Positions 26,206-36,017 of a DNA stretch of 46,662 bases are shown piece by piece; position 1 is the stretch's first letter; each line of letters begins with the position of its first letter. The notes beneath the pieces are model-generated. The model saw only the letters and a program-made list of their open reading frames with translations, did not search any database and was not told where the DNA came from. The DNA lies in assembly GCF_900188335.1 (NCBI RefSeq), contig NZ_FZOY01000015.1, positions 1-46,662 of the forward strand. Direction: 5' to 3'. The translations under genes were made by a program, and so were the position numbers. Source of the stretch: Tropicimonas sediminicola. GTDB lineage: Bacteria > Pseudomonadota > Alphaproteobacteria > Rhodobacterales > Rhodobacteraceae.

Positions 26206-27243
26206 TCAGCTCCAAAACCAGGGTGGATAGCCGTCCACATCCCCGCGCAGGTACCGAGACAGCAGCTGTGCCTGCACAAAAGGCACAAGACCAAACGGGA
26301 TCCGCTCACGCAGGAAGGGATGCAGGCGTTCCTCTTTCTTGCGGCTCTGCCAGGCATCGAGAACGGTGCGCCGCCCGTCATCGCTTAGCAACACCGCGCC
26401 GCCATCCATCCAGCGGAAATCCCCTGCCCGAAGCTGGCGCCGGTTGACCAGGGACAGCGCGAGGCGATCGACAAGCGGGGCGCGCAATTCCTCCATCAGG
26501 TCCAGTGCCAGGCTGGGCCGCCCGGGACGGAGGCTGTGCAGGAAACCGACGGCCGGATCGAGGCCGACACTCTCGCAGGCGCTCCTGCAGTCATGTGTGA
26601 GAAGCGTATAAAGAAAGGACAGGAGCGCATTCATTGGATCGCGCGGCGGGCGGCGGTGGCGCCCGGTCCAACGGAACTCTTTATCCGGAGAGCGGATCAG
26701 GTGATCGAACACGGCGAAATACTGCATGGCCGCCTCGCCTTCAGACCCCATCAGGGCGTCGATCGTGCCATCGCCCAACTGCGCCCGCCGAAGGATCGCG
26801 GCCATACGCGCGGCCGCTCTCTCCAGGTCCTTGGTAGGGCCGTCGCCCATCTCCGCTCCGTAATCCCGCAGAGCGCGTCTGAGGATCGCGCGCTGGTTGG
26901 CGATCTTGCCGAGAACGAACGAGCGCGCGACCTCCAGTCCGTCGGCTCGGGCAAGCCGATACTGCGCCGTTCGCAGCAGGACATTGCCGGAGACCGGCCC
27001 TTCGATGCGCGCCTGAAAGCGTCCGACACGATCCAGCATGACGATGCTGATCCCGGCCCCGCTGCAGGCACCGATCAGCGCCGGGCTGACCAGTATAGGG
27101 CCAAACGCGACAAACGACGCCAGTATATGCAGCGGGATCCGGGCGCGTTCCTTCCCCTCGACATCGGCCACGAGGTTTTCGCCATCCTTTTTCAGCGCCG
27201 CATTCACCGTTGTGACGTAGACAGTGTTGAGCAGCTTCTTCAT
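26206..27243 (-). CDS. cas1: Cas1, type I-C integrase
   Basis: 345 residues. The start at 27243 (MKKLLNTVYVTT) overlaps the cas4 stop by 4 nt. An N-terminal beta domain is followed by the alpha-helical catalytic domain with RDPMNALLSFLYTLLTHDC, the typical Cas1 helix, and later GFLHSLRPGRPSLALDLMEE, which holds metal ligands. It catalyses insertion of new spacers at the leader end. Confidence 0.95.
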   Translation of the reverse strand: MKKLLNTVYVTTVNAALKKDGENLVADVEGKERARIPLHILASFVAFGPILVSPALIGACSGAGISIVMLDRVGRFQARIEGPVSGNVLLRTAQYRLARADGLEVARSFVLGKIANQRAILRRALRDYGAEMGDGPTKDLERAAARMAAILRRAQLGDGTIDALMGSEGEAAMQYFAVFDHLIRSPDKEFRWTGRHRRPPRDPMNALLSFLYTLLTHDCRSACESVGLDPAVGFLHSLRPGRPSLALDLMEELRAPLVDRLALSLVNRRQLRAGDFRWMDGGAVLLSDDGRRTVLDAWQSRKKEERLHPFLRERIPFGLVPFVQAQLLSRYLRGDVDGYPPWFWS

Positions 27244-27905
27244 GGCGCGGACTCGTCCAGAATGCGGGTGATCATGCGATCCCGCCAGGCGCCGACCTGA
27301 CGACCGAAGGTATCGGCGCGACACAGATCGGTTAGGGAACAGGCCCGGCAACGGGACGTCTTCTCTGTCGGCGGGGGCGTTGCGCCGGAGGCGACGATGG
27401 CGGCCAGTTCCGCCGCCGTCGCTTCGGTCAGGTCTCGCAGGTCGGCGTCGATGGGCACGACGACCCGGCGGCGGGCCGTTGCGTAGAACAAGGCCCCTTG
27501 TTCCACCCGGCAACCGGTCATCTCCTCAAGGCAGAGGGCCTGTGCGCAAAGTTGAACTTCGTCGGCCCGGTGGAGCTTCGGCTTGCCGCGCTTGAACTCG
27601 ACCGGTGTCGCCACCTCGGCGCCGTCCGCGGACGTCGTGAACTCGACCAGATCGGCGATGCCGGACAGGTTCATCCGCACTGAGGCCAGCGGCAGGGAAT
27701 GAACGCGCCGCACCCCGCGAATGTGCCGTCGCCCGCCCTTGTCCACGACGGCATGCTGCACGTTGCCCTCGGCCGTGAACCGGTTCTCCTGCCACAGGCG
27801 CTCGACGTGGATGAGCGCCGCCTGCCGCATGCAGTAGACTGCGTGCTGAAGCCCGGAAATCGGGATCGGCGGGGCGTCGCCCGCTGCCTGCGGGCCGGAC
27901 ATCAC
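27240..27905 (-). CDS. cas4: Cas4, Fe-S nuclease for spacer processing
   Basis: 221 residues. The N-terminal Cys is in HAVYCMRQAALIHVE and three C-terminal Cys are in CRACSLTDLC; together they hold an Fe-S cluster. The RecB-type nuclease motif is GIADLVEF...PVEFKRGKPK. It trims prespacers and checks the PAM for Cas1-Cas2. It overlaps cas7 and cas1 by 4 nt each. Confidence 0.94.
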   Translation of the reverse strand: MMSGPQAAGDAPPIPISGLQHAVYCMRQAALIHVERLWQENRFTAEGNVQHAVVDKGGRRHIRGVRRVHSLPLASVRMNLSGIADLVEFTTSADGAEVATPVEFKRGKPKLHRADEVQLCAQALCLEEMTGCRVEQGALFYATARRRVVVPIDADLRDLTEATAAELAAIVASGATPPPTEKTSRCRACSLTDLCRADTFGRQVGAWRDRMITRILDESAP

Positions 27906-28852
27906 ATCAGCTCGACGATCTCCACGCCGTTGGGAAGATCATCGCGGTCGAGCGTGACGACATAGTCCGAAAACTTCCGCGCCGGCGCATAGTTCCCGAT
28001 CCGGTCGTCGATCTCATGCGGCTCGCCACCGATGGAGCGGTCGATCCGAACCCGTTCGAACAGCTTGTGCGCGGGCGCATTGCCGAGTGCACTTTCGTGA
28101 CGGAAGACGATCAGCTTGCGGGTGGTCATCTCACCACGCGCCGCCGATCGGTCGTGCTCGAACATGTTCGTGAGTGCCTCGAAGAGCAACTCAAGGTCGC
28201 CCTCGCCGAACCCCGTCCTCTCGGCGAATTTCGCCGAGATGAACCCGTGCGCCACGTAGAGCCCGTAGGGAACGATATGCTTGCGCCCCATGGTGCGGTT
28301 GTCGGCGCGGGCGTCTTCGTCCGACCCTTCCTCTCCCTTTTTCTTCTCGGCCTCGTTGGTCGCCGCCATCCGTGTAACGGTGATCTCGACCGGCAGGATC
28401 GGTTCCACCGAGCTGGCGAATGTCATCTGCACCGGACCTTTCACCTGACCGCAGTTGATACCGGTGGACATGACCGCGCCAAAGGTGCGGACATCGAAGA
28501 AATTGGCGCACATGAAGTCGCGCAGCGCGACGGCCTCGCGGTCATCCTTCGGGTTGAGCTTCTTCACTGCGCCCGCCTTCTCGTCGTCCGGTCGCAAGGC
28601 GGTATAAGCTTGCCGGTGCTTCTCGTTCAGGATCGCCCCTTCCTCCACATAGATGTGGAAGCCGGCTTCGCCGCCCTTGGCCAATTCCACGTAGTTGCGG
28701 ATCTTTCGCTTGAGGCTCACGTCCGACACGAGCCCGTGGTTGGTCTGCGGATCGAGCCGGGGCAGGTTCCCTGCATCCGGGTCTCCGTTGGGGTTGCCGT
28801 TGCTCACATCGAAGATCAGAACGAAATCGTGTCGGCGGGTCAGGGCGCTCAT
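27902..28852 (-). CDS. cas7: Cas7 (Csd2), type I-C Cascade backbone
   Basis: 316 residues. The start carries the family motif FVLIFDVSNGNPNGDPDAGN; RTFGAVMSTGINCGQVKGPV is the typical central region. Several copies wrap the crRNA in Cascade. A Lys/Glu-rich insertion (EAEKKKGEEGSDEDARADN) lies near residue 190, common in this subfamily. It is coupled to cas8c and cas4 by short overlaps. Confidence 0.95.
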   Translation of the reverse strand: MSALTRRHDFVLIFDVSNGNPNGDPDAGNLPRLDPQTNHGLVSDVSLKRKIRNYVELAKGGEAGFHIYVEEGAILNEKHRQAYTALRPDDEKAGAVKKLNPKDDREAVALRDFMCANFFDVRTFGAVMSTGINCGQVKGPVQMTFASSVEPILPVEITVTRMAATNEAEKKKGEEGSDEDARADNRTMGRKHIVPYGLYVAHGFISAKFAERTGFGEGDLELLFEALTNMFEHDRSAARGEMTTRKLIVFRHESALGNAPAHKLFERVRIDRSIGGEPHEIDDRIGNYAPARKFSDYVVTLDRDDLPNGVEIVELM

Positions 28853-30594
28853 GCATCGGCCTCCTTGTGGGCGGATCCAGTCTCGGATTTTCGGAAGAAT
28901 TCGCTGTGCTGGTGATAGTACCCCAGCCCGAACAGGGCCTGTTCGGCGGGCGAAAGAGAGGCCGGGAAGGGCTCGCCGCCCGGCGACATCCGATCGGTGA
29001 TCGTGCCCACGAGCTTTTCGAGATTCACCCCCCGGCCCGGATTCTGCTTCCGCAGCTTCTGCAGGTGGTTGACCGAGCCGTTGAACAGCAACCCGAAGAC
29101 CTTCTGCGGCGTGGAAGATGCCGCGCCATAGAACTTGTCGCGGATCGTGGCGTTGACGTTTCCGCCCAGTGCGGAACGCTGGATTTCCTCATGCGCGGCA
29201 AAAAGCCGGCCCAGCAGATATCCGCGGTTCGTTTCCTCGGGGTCGAGTGCCACGGGAACCTCCATTCTGAAATTTCGGACAAGTACCGCGCGCAGGATAC
29301 CGGCCCGCAGCCTGTTGATCTGGCCGTCCGCGCGGATGCGCATGGACGTCGTCGACAGCAGCGTCAGCGGATAGGTTCCGCCGGTCAGGATCGCCCGGAA
29401 CCACTCCCCTGCCAGCTTGGGCGGCACGTTCTCGCGTTTGCCCAGCACGGCCAGCTCCAGCATGTAGCGCCAGAGCGGCGGGAATCCGTCCCGCGGGGCG
29501 GGCTCGACTGCAATATCGGACAGGAACCTCTGGTAGTTCCGGGTCAGTGTCCCGAAACTGTCCTCCCAATGGAACCGCACCGAGAGCCGCGCCGCATTGG
29601 GGGCCAGCCCGAGCACGTGAAACCGGATGCCTTCGAGATCCGGCTCGACCTGTTCCAGCCTCTGCCCCTGCCGGATGCTCTCCAGCCGGGATCTGAGCCG
29701 AAGCGTCGCCGCGGCCTCATCGTCTGCAACGCTGTCGGAATCGACCAGTGCGGCAAAGACATTCTCCGCAGCCTCGGCCAGGGGCGCCTCGGCATCGGCC
29801 CAGAAGACGGTCGAGGCATCGGCAATCTGCACCCTGTGCGCGCTGCCCGGCTTAAGAAACTCGTTCAGCGCGGTGGTATAGGCAAAGGCCGCCCGCTCGG
29901 AGACCGGCGCATTGTCGCCCTGGCTGTGGCCATAGGAGGTGAAGGCATCGAGGTTGAAAGAGATCAGGCTCGCCCCCGACGACTGCGCTCCCCAGACCCC
30001 CTTGATCGACGGATGCAGCCGTGACACCGGCCCCGCCGAGCCGCTGACCAGGCACACCTGCGCTTCCTCGCTGCGCGAGGCGGACATCTCATTCCAGAGC
30101 GCCCGCGCGGCAGGGCGTTCGTGCAGGAACCGCTCCCGATATTCGCTTTCCACTGCAAAAACCGCATTCAGGTCCAGAAGCTCGTCAGAACATCCGCGTG
30201 CAGCGAAATCCTCCGGGTTCCAACCCTCCAGAAATCGCAGGAAAGCCAGCAGGCCCGGATCGGTCGTCCCGGCGAGCGCAAGGGTGTGGCGCTCGCGAAA
30301 GGCATCTTGCTCCTGCGCCAACCGCTTCCCGGGTCCAGCCGTCAGTCCCAGCACATAGGAAGTCTTGTCCCACAGGAAATTCGGTGCGATCCCGACCGTC
30401 CGTTTTACCGCTTGCGGCACAAGTAGCATACGCGGGCTGCGCTTGCGATCCATGTCCCGCAGATCCACCACATCGGCCACCGACCCGTCATGCCGCAACA
30501 CGATCGCAAAGCCGATCTTCTCGCGCGAATAGCCAAAGGCGGGGGCATCCGGCAGCCGATCATAGGCGCGGGCGAGCGAGGCCAGGACGCTCAT
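28849..30594 (-). CDS. cas8c: Cas8c (Csd1), type I-C large subunit
   Basis: 581 residues, the normal size. It begins MSVLASLARAYDRLPDAPAF and has the typical DNA-recognition protein layout, including KTSYVLGLT, NLDAFTSYGHSQGDNAPVSE and the late GRLFAAHEEIQRSALGGNVN. It recognises the PAM and opens target DNA. The short Cas11 subunit of I-C is usually made from an internal start within this gene; such a start was not pinned down here. Confidence 0.93.
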   Translation of the reverse strand: MSVLASLARAYDRLPDAPAFGYSREKIGFAIVLRHDGSVADVVDLRDMDRKRSPRMLLVPQAVKRTVGIAPNFLWDKTSYVLGLTAGPGKRLAQEQDAFRERHTLALAGTTDPGLLAFLRFLEGWNPEDFAARGCSDELLDLNAVFAVESEYRERFLHERPAARALWNEMSASRSEEAQVCLVSGSAGPVSRLHPSIKGVWGAQSSGASLISFNLDAFTSYGHSQGDNAPVSERAAFAYTTALNEFLKPGSAHRVQIADASTVFWADAEAPLAEAAENVFAALVDSDSVADDEAAATLRLRSRLESIRQGQRLEQVEPDLEGIRFHVLGLAPNAARLSVRFHWEDSFGTLTRNYQRFLSDIAVEPAPRDGFPPLWRYMLELAVLGKRENVPPKLAGEWFRAILTGGTYPLTLLSTTSMRIRADGQINRLRAGILRAVLVRNFRMEVPVALDPEETNRGYLLGRLFAAHEEIQRSALGGNVNATIRDKFYGAASSTPQKVFGLLFNGSVNHLQKLRKQNPGRGVNLEKLVGTITDRMSPGGEPFPASLSPAEQALFGLGYYHQHSEFFRKSETGSAHKEADA

Positions 30595-31292
30595 CGCAAC
30601 ACCTCGTCAGAACCGGGCGGCGGCACCTCCAGAATCCCGCTTTCCAGCCTTGCCCGGAAGAACAGCGACGGGCGGCCGGGGGCCGCATGGTCGATATCCC
30701 AGAGCATCAGCCCAAGGTCGCGCGGCGCGCCGAAGCCCAGCTCCGCGGTTTCCACCTCCGGGCTGCGGGCGGGCAACGGTTCTCCGGGTTTGACAAGCTC
30801 GAACCCGGCCGAGAATTCGCGCGTGCCAAGACAAGGCTGATTGAAGCATTGCCCCCTGGCAGCGCGACGATTGAACATGTCCAGATGCTTGCCGACCGAA
30901 TCCGTCGGCCCCGCCCGCGATGTCATCTCGAACCGCGCCTCGATCACATAGGCCGGGTTGGTCAGAACACTCGCCGCACGTTGCTGCCGATCCTCATCGA
31001 CCAGCAGTTGCAGCCCGGCCAGATCGCCCCGCTTCATCGCCCGGCTGATGTTGGACGCGCTGGCCTTGTGTCCCACCTCGTTGCGCCGGATGGACTGGAA
31101 CCGGATCGGCTGCAGCACGTGGATCCGCTGGATGACCCACCGGATCGCCGGCTTCCAGTGGATCGCCTCCAGGATGCCGCGCGCGGCCGAGGGGGTCATG
31201 ACGTCGTAGCTGACACGCTCGACCTTCAGTTCGGGTCTGGTGAAAAGGGCGTATCTGCCCCAGACATGTAATCGAATGCTCAAAAGACTCAC
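30591..31292 (-). CDS. cas5: Cas5c (Cas5d), crRNA-processing endonuclease of type I-C
   Basis: 233 residues. The RAMP fold starts LSIRLHVWGRYALFTRPELK and shows VMTPSAARGILEAIHWKPAI, the Cas5d signature. In type I-C, Cas5 replaces Cas6 in cutting pre-crRNA; the RRNEVGHKAS segment is in the region of the family's active site. It overlaps cas8c by 4 nt and lies 68 bp after cas3. Confidence 0.93.
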   Translation of the reverse strand: MSLLSIRLHVWGRYALFTRPELKVERVSYDVMTPSAARGILEAIHWKPAIRWVIQRIHVLQPIRFQSIRRNEVGHKASASNISRAMKRGDLAGLQLLVDEDRQQRAASVLTNPAYVIEARFEMTSRAGPTDSVGKHLDMFNRRAARGQCFNQPCLGTREFSAGFELVKPGEPLPARSPEVETAELGFGAPRDLGLMLWDIDHAAPGRPSLFFRARLESGILEVPPPGSDEVLR

Positions 31293-31360
31293 TCACCTTT
31301 GGCCGGAATGCTATATCTCGGGCGCGGGCTAACAATGGACAGGAAGTCGCGCCTGTCGGC

Positions 31361-33619
31361 CTAGATCACGACATTCTCCGCCGACAAGTACTCCGCATCC
31401 TCCCAAAGCAACCCGAAATCGTCGTGATAGAGCGTCTCGTCCGTCAGCACGAAGAACTGCTCTCCCCGCAACTCGGGCGCAGCAAAATCACCATGACCAC
31501 AGGCCCGAAGGCGCTCCCGGCAGGGTTCGGGCACCTGAACAATGTACCGCTGCAGTTTCCGGGCTATGGCCCCGGACGACACATCTGGCACATGCAAGCG
31601 GTTGACCTCATCACCCGCGGCCTTCGCCCTGCGAATGATCACCGGCACCAGCGGGCTATCGATCATCCGGTAAAGATCCGATATCTCCCGAAAGGCGAAG
31701 CTGGCCCCCAGTTTGGGATTGGTTGGCGAGAAACTCAGCTTCTCCGACTTCAGCAGCCCCTTGGCGTCCAGCCTGTCCGCGCCCAGCCGCCAGTACACAT
31801 CCTCGAACCAGTCCGAAATCGCTTCCGTCGACAGCAGGTCACCGTGTTCTTCCGCAATCATCCGTGTTGCGGCAGCCAGCGGAACGACGGATCGCGGCAT
31901 CGGATAGTCCGGGGCGAAAAACATGGTGACGACGCTGTCCTCCAGCGCCCAGCGGTCCTCTCGATTGCAGCGCCCGGCAGCCTGAACAACCGAGTCGAGC
32001 CCCGCTTCGGCCCGCCACACCCGCGGAAAACTCAGGTCTACTCCGGCCTCCACGAGGCTTGTCGCGATCACCCGGCAGGGCTCAGGCGGCTCCGAAGCCA
32101 AGCGACGGCGGATCTCGGCGAGTACGTCCTGTCGATGCGCCGGGTATTGCCGCGTTGTCAGGTGGATCACCCCCTCCAGCCCCTCGTCCTTTGCGCGACG
32201 GTACAGCGCCAGCGCATGCGCGCGGCTATTAACGATGACCAATCCCTGCCCGACCTGGGCCAAGTCCGAAAGCAGCGCCAGGTCGTCCATCTCACCGCCA
32301 AGGACGATCCTTGCCCGACGAAAACGGCGCGCCAGCGCAGGCGGGTCCGGCGCCAGTTCCCGATCCTTGAGATCCAGCCCATCCTTCATTTGTCGACTGT
32401 CGAAGGCAGGCTGTGTCGCCGTGCACAGAACGACCGTGCAGCCGTAGTGGAATGTCAGCGTCTCCAGCATCCGCAGGGTCGGGCGCAGAAGGCCGCGCGG
32501 CAGGCATTGCGCCTCGTCCAAGACAATGATGCTACCCGCGATGTTGTGCAGTTTGCGCGCGCGCGAAGGGCGGGCGGAAAACAGGCTTTCGAATAGCTGG
32601 ATGTTGGTCGTCACCACGATTGGGGCGGCCCAGTCTTCCATGGCCAGTTGCAGCTTGCTCTTGCCGGTCAGTGCTCTCGGCTCGGTCTCTTCGATCGCAG
32701 AGTGGTGCTCAAGAATTGCATCGGCCCCGAATATCTCGCGAAACACCTGTGCCGTTTGGTCGATGATCGACGTATAGGGGATGGCGTAGATGATGCGGCT
32801 CGCCCCATGGGCACCGGCATGATCAAGTGCAAAGCCCATTGAGGCCAGTGTCTTGCCGCCACCGGTCGGCACGGTCAAGGTAAACAGTCCGGGTGCCCGG
32901 CTTGCCTGCGCCCGGACATGCCTCAGAATCTGCGCCCGGCGAAGGTTCAGGTCGCGGCTGTTGTCCAAAGCCGAAACCTTCCGGTCGAATGCCTTCAGCA
33001 GGTTCGGCAAAAGATCGCGAAGGCGAGGCCAATCCCTGTCGACCAGCCGGCCCTCCCCTTTTGTGTAGAAGCGTTCCGTGTCTCGGAAGTCTGCATCAAC
33101 GAGACAGGAAAAGACCATCCGAGTAGCTACCGACAAGTCGAACGCCTTGTGCGGGCCAGAGCGCATCTTGCCAGCAAGCTCAGCGGGAATATGGTCGAAA
33201 TCGACGTCGATCTCTGTTTCCCAAACGGGATCGAGCGTGGTGTCGAAACGTCCGATGCGTCGATCCATGCAGGAACTGGATGCATTGGTTCTGTCCGGAA
33301 GTCCCGCATGATGGCCGAGAATGCAGTAGCCAATCACCTGCGCAGCCACCGTTTCAGCTCCGCTTGCTCGCGCGTGAAGTATGGCTCCCCCTGCCGTCGA
33401 ATGGTCCACTCGAACGTTGAGCCCCCGCAGCACTTGGTCGAACGCGGGATCATACTTTCCCAGATCGTGGAGAAGACCTGCGAGCCGGGCCGTCTGGACC
33501 AACCCGACCGGCGCCGCCTTCGCCGCCGCCAGTCTGGATACTTCTTCGAGATGATCTTTGAGCAACTGCCAGTCGCTACGATCACCTGCCACTCCAGAAT
33601 GGGCGTACCTGCAGACCAT
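31361..33619 (-). CDS. cas3: Cas3, HD nuclease-helicase
   Basis: 752 residues. The N-terminal HD nuclease shows LLHDLGKYDPAF and GHHAGLPD; the helicase core has VPTGGGKTLAS (Walker A), VLDEAQCLPRG (DEAQ box), CTATQPAF and QAAGRCNRE. It is recruited by Cascade to shred target DNA. The start MVCRYAHSGVAGDRSDW fits the family N-terminus, though the ribosome site is weak. It is the first gene of the cas operon; its 5' end is about 150 bp from the tRNA-Phe 3' end, the island border. Confidence 0.95.
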   Translation of the reverse strand: MVCRYAHSGVAGDRSDWQLLKDHLEEVSRLAAAKAAPVGLVQTARLAGLLHDLGKYDPAFDQVLRGLNVRVDHSTAGGAILHARASGAETVAAQVIGYCILGHHAGLPDRTNASSSCMDRRIGRFDTTLDPVWETEIDVDFDHIPAELAGKMRSGPHKAFDLSVATRMVFSCLVDADFRDTERFYTKGEGRLVDRDWPRLRDLLPNLLKAFDRKVSALDNSRDLNLRRAQILRHVRAQASRAPGLFTLTVPTGGGKTLASMGFALDHAGAHGASRIIYAIPYTSIIDQTAQVFREIFGADAILEHHSAIEETEPRALTGKSKLQLAMEDWAAPIVVTTNIQLFESLFSARPSRARKLHNIAGSIIVLDEAQCLPRGLLRPTLRMLETLTFHYGCTVVLCTATQPAFDSRQMKDGLDLKDRELAPDPPALARRFRRARIVLGGEMDDLALLSDLAQVGQGLVIVNSRAHALALYRRAKDEGLEGVIHLTTRQYPAHRQDVLAEIRRRLASEPPEPCRVIATSLVEAGVDLSFPRVWRAEAGLDSVVQAAGRCNREDRWALEDSVVTMFFAPDYPMPRSVVPLAAATRMIAEEHGDLLSTEAISDWFEDVYWRLGADRLDAKGLLKSEKLSFSPTNPKLGASFAFREISDLYRMIDSPLVPVIIRRAKAAGDEVNRLHVPDVSSGAIARKLQRYIVQVPEPCRERLRACGHGDFAAPELRGEQFFVLTDETLYHDDFGLLWEDAEYLSAENVVI

Positions 33620-33769
33620 GGCGGCTTCTCAACTACTCACTCCGCGCCACCGACAGCTAGACGAACGATGTTTCGACATCACACGGCTCAATAGTAGAAC
33701 ACGACGAATCGACGCGAATGTCCACCCAACGTAGCGTCGAAAATCACTTGCTTGAGCTTAACCATGAAG

Positions 33770-33844
33770 TGGTGCCCGGGGGCGGAATCGAACCACCGAC
33801 ACGAGGATTTTCAATCCACTGCTCTACCCCTGAGCTACCCGGGC
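33770..33844 (-). tRNA. tRNA-Phe (GAA)
   Basis: The leftward strand reads GCCCGGGTAGCTCAG...GATTGAAAATC...CCCGGGCACCA. Acceptor arms GCCCGGG/CCCGGGC pair fully and the anticodon loop reads GAA; CCA is encoded. Bases 33770-33818 are duplicated exactly at 6697-6745, which makes this the probable integration target of the island to its left. Confidence 0.95.
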
Positions 33845-33921
33845 ACGGGAACGCTTTTCGCGTTGGGTTTGCGCCTTCTAGACGTGCGGCGTGGCATAGT
33901 CCAGAGGCTCGTGGCAAAAAA

Positions 33922-34098
33922 TCAGTGGATATTTCGCGGGGGCGCGTCGGGGTCTGCTGGGGGCTCTTCGGGGGCTTCATCGGTGGGGATCGCGTAGCGT
34001 CCGTTCAGCCAGCGAGCGAGGTCGATGTCGGCGCAGCGCTTGGAGCAGAAGGGGCGGAACTTGGCGGCCGTCGGGGCGGCGCAGATCGGGCAAGTCAT
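33922..34098 (-). CDS. yacG: YacG zinc-finger protein (DNA gyrase inhibitor family)
   Basis: 58 residues. The zinc ligands Cys3, Cys6, Cys18 and Cys22 lie in MTCPICAAP and RPFCSKRCADIDLARWLNG, the YacG signature. YacG binds GyrB and inhibits gyrase in E. coli. The start overlaps the stop of the RNase E/G-like gene as ATGA. It ends the infA operon next to tRNA-Phe. Confidence 0.92.
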   Translation of the reverse strand: MTCPICAAPTAAKFRPFCSKRCADIDLARWLNGRYAIPTDEAPEEPPADPDAPPRNIH

Positions 34099-35138
34099 TG
34101 CAGAGCCTCCAGAATGGCCTCGTCCAGCGGAAGGCGTTCGCGTTTGCGTTGGGCCTCGAAATGGCCGAGCGGGGTCCAGCCGACCAGGGCGGTCTCGATC
34201 GGATCGGTGCGGAAGGCGCTGCGCAGGGCCTGCTCGACCTGCCGGCGGTCCTTCTTGGAGAGCGGGGCGAAGTCGATGACGATCTGTCCGCCAAGACCGC
34301 GCAGGCGCAGCAGACGGGGCAGGGCGCGGGCGGCTTCCAGGTTGGCCTTGAGCCCGGCAGCGGGAGACGTGTCCGCGCCGGTGTTCACGTCGATGGCCAC
34401 CAGTGCGCGGGTCGGCTCGATGACGACGGAGCCCCCACCGGCGAGCGGAATGGAGAAGCGCAGCGCGTCGGCCAGGTCGTCGAGCACGCCGCGCGTCTCA
34501 AAACATCCCGGATCGGTGACGATCTCGTCCGGCGTGCCCCACTCGCGCCAGGCCAGCGCATGGGCATCGGGCGCGTCGAGCAGGAGTTCGGCCCCGGAGC
34601 CTTCGGCGCCGGTGATCGCCTCCGCGAGGCTGCGCATCTCGGCGATGTCCTCGACGATCTCGGTCTCGGGAGCCGACTCGGCCTCGGACCGCAGGATCAG
34701 GCCGTAGGCGCAGCCTTCCATCAGCTCTTCTGCGAGCGTGCGCAACTCGGCGCGCCGCTCTTCGTCCCGGATCTGACGTGACAGGTTCAGTCCCGGAGCG
34801 TCCGGCGTGACGATGGCGTATTTGGACTTGAAGAGCAGCTTGGGCGTGAGCGGGATGGCCTTGCCCGGTTCGGGATGGCCGGTGACCTGCACCAGCACCG
34901 GCTGGCCCGGCACCAGGCCTTTGGGCGCGCGCAGGTAGCCCTTGCCTTCGGGCAGGCGGACGAAGACGCCGCCCTGGCCCTTCATCGGCCGTTCGACGAT
35001 GCCGCGGAGGATGGCGCCGGCCGGGAAGGGGGCGTCGTCGGGCGGATCGACGATCAGGTCCTGCAGCTGACCGTCGCGCACCAACGCAGCGGCGCGGCGG
35101 CCTGCGACGTGATCGAGAAAGACGCTCGTGCCCTTCAT
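34095..35138 (-). CDS. RNase E/G-type ribonuclease, short form
   Basis: 347 residues, shorter than RNase G (about 490) and much shorter than RNase E. The catalytic DNase-I-like region is present: [14 protein letters not shown] with the first metal Asp and [13 protein letters not shown] with the second. An N-terminal S1-like segment is visible around [20 protein letters not shown]. The zinc-link and C-terminal scaffold of RNase E are absent. Members with this layout are typical of Rhodobacteraceae between maf and yacG. The role is probably RNA maturation or decay. Confidence 0.85.
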   Translation of the reverse strand: MKGTSVFLDHVAGRRAAALVRDGQLQDLIVDPPDDAPFPAGAILRGIVERPMKGQGGVFVRLPEGKGYLRAPKGLVPGQPVLVQVTGHPEPGKAIPLTPKLLFKSKYAIVTPDAPGLNLSRQIRDEERRAELRTLAEELMEGCAYGLILRSEAESAPETEIVEDIAEMRSLAEAITGAEGSGAELLLDAPDAHALAWREWGTPDEIVTDPGCFETRGVLDDLADALRFSIPLAGGGSVVIEPTRALVAIDVNTGADTSPAAGLKANLEAARALPRLLRLRGLGGQIVIDFAPLSKKDRRQVEQALRSAFRTDPIETALVGWTPLGHFEAQRKRERLPLDEAILEALQ

Positions 35139-35713
35139 GCCGCGTGCTCGTAGAGCGGGTAGCCAGCCGCCATGAGGAGCCCGGCGGTTTCGGCCAGTGG
35201 CAGGCCGACGATGGCGGTGTAGGAGCCGCTGATCCAGGGGATGAAAGCCCCTGCCGGTCCCTGGATGGAATAGCCGCCTGCCTTGCCCTGCCAGTCGCCG
35301 GACTCCAGGTAGGCGTTTACTTCCGGGTTGCTCAGCATCTTCATGCGGACCGTGCTGACCACGTCGCGCTCCCATATCCTGTCGCCGAGCCGAACCGCCA
35401 CCGCGGTCACCACCCGGTGCCGCCGCCCGGAGAGGGCGTGCAGGAAGGACGCGGCCTCCCCGGCATCTGCGGGCTTGCCATAGATCCGGCGACCGAGCGC
35501 GACGGTGGTGTCTGCGGACAGCACGATCTCGTCGGGGGCGGCCTCCACGGCGCGCGCCTTCTCGATCGCCATCCGGCGGCAATAGGGGCGAGGCTGCTCG
35601 CCCTTCGCCGGCGTCTCGTCGATCTCGGGCGGACGGATGTCGTCCGCCACGACGCCGATCTGCGCCAATAGCTCACGGCGGCGCGGGCTGCCCGAGCCGA
35701 GGATCAGCCGCAT
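35135..35713 (-). CDS. maf: Maf-family nucleotide pyrophosphatase
   Basis: 192 residues. [18 protein letters not shown] is the N-terminal Maf motif, [15 protein letters not shown] and [10 protein letters not shown] follow. These enzymes hydrolyse modified or canonical nucleoside triphosphates outside DNA and can affect septation. The gene overlaps the RNase gene by 4 nt and lies 9 bp after infA. Confidence 0.94.
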   Translation of the reverse strand: MRLILGSGSPRRRELLAQIGVVADDIRPPEIDETPAKGEQPRPYCRRMAIEKARAVEAAPDEIVLSADTTVALGRRIYGKPADAGEAASFLHALSGRRHRVVTAVAVRLGDRIWERDVVSTVRMKMLSNPEVNAYLESGDWQGKAGGYSIQGPAGAFIPWISGSYTAIVGLPLAETAGLLMAAGYPLYEHAA

Positions 35714-35722
35714 GCGCCGGCC

Positions 35723-35941
35723 TTACTTGAAGCGGTAGTTGATCCGACCCTTGGTCAGATCGTAGGGGGTCATCTCGACCTGGACACGGTCGCCGGCCAG
35801 AACCCGGATGCGGTTCTTCCGCATCTTGCCTGCCGTGTGCGCGATGATCTCATGGCCGTTTTCAAGCTCGACCCTGAATGTCGCGTTCGGCAGGAGTTCC
35901 TTCACGACACCGGGAAATTCGAGCATTTCTTCCTTGGCCAT
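35723..35941 (-). CDS. infA: Translation initiation factor IF-1
   Basis: 72 residues, full length. [19 protein letters not shown] and [20 protein letters not shown] are diagnostic of this S1/OB-fold factor. It binds the ribosomal A site during initiation. First gene of infA-maf-RNase-yacG. Confidence 0.98.
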   Translation of the reverse strand: MAKEEMLEFPGVVKELLPNATFRVELENGHEIIAHTAGKMRKNRIRVLAGDRVQVEMTPYDLTKGRINYRFK

Positions 35942-36017
35942 GGTTACTCCAGTTGTTGTTTCCGAAACCTCCCCTAGCGGGAAGTTGACGGTTAAATGCG
36001 CTCATCGTAGCGGTAAA

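Larger units (their letters stand above)
6697..33818. mobile_element. Putative ~27-kb genomic island bounded by tRNA-Phe direct repeats
   Basis: A perfect 49-bp direct repeat of the 3' half of tRNA-Phe occurs at 6697-6745 and 33770-33818. The intact gene is at the right end, reading left, so the island lies downstream of its 3' end. This is the standard footprint of site-specific integration at a tRNA gene. The cargo is nnrS, pseudoazurin, an Fnr-like regulator, the nos operon, a mobile module with an intact integrase at 20217-21161, IS remnants and a type I-C CRISPR-Cas locus. Boundaries are seen directly; single-event transfer is inference, because the integrase is not at an end. Confidence 0.65.
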
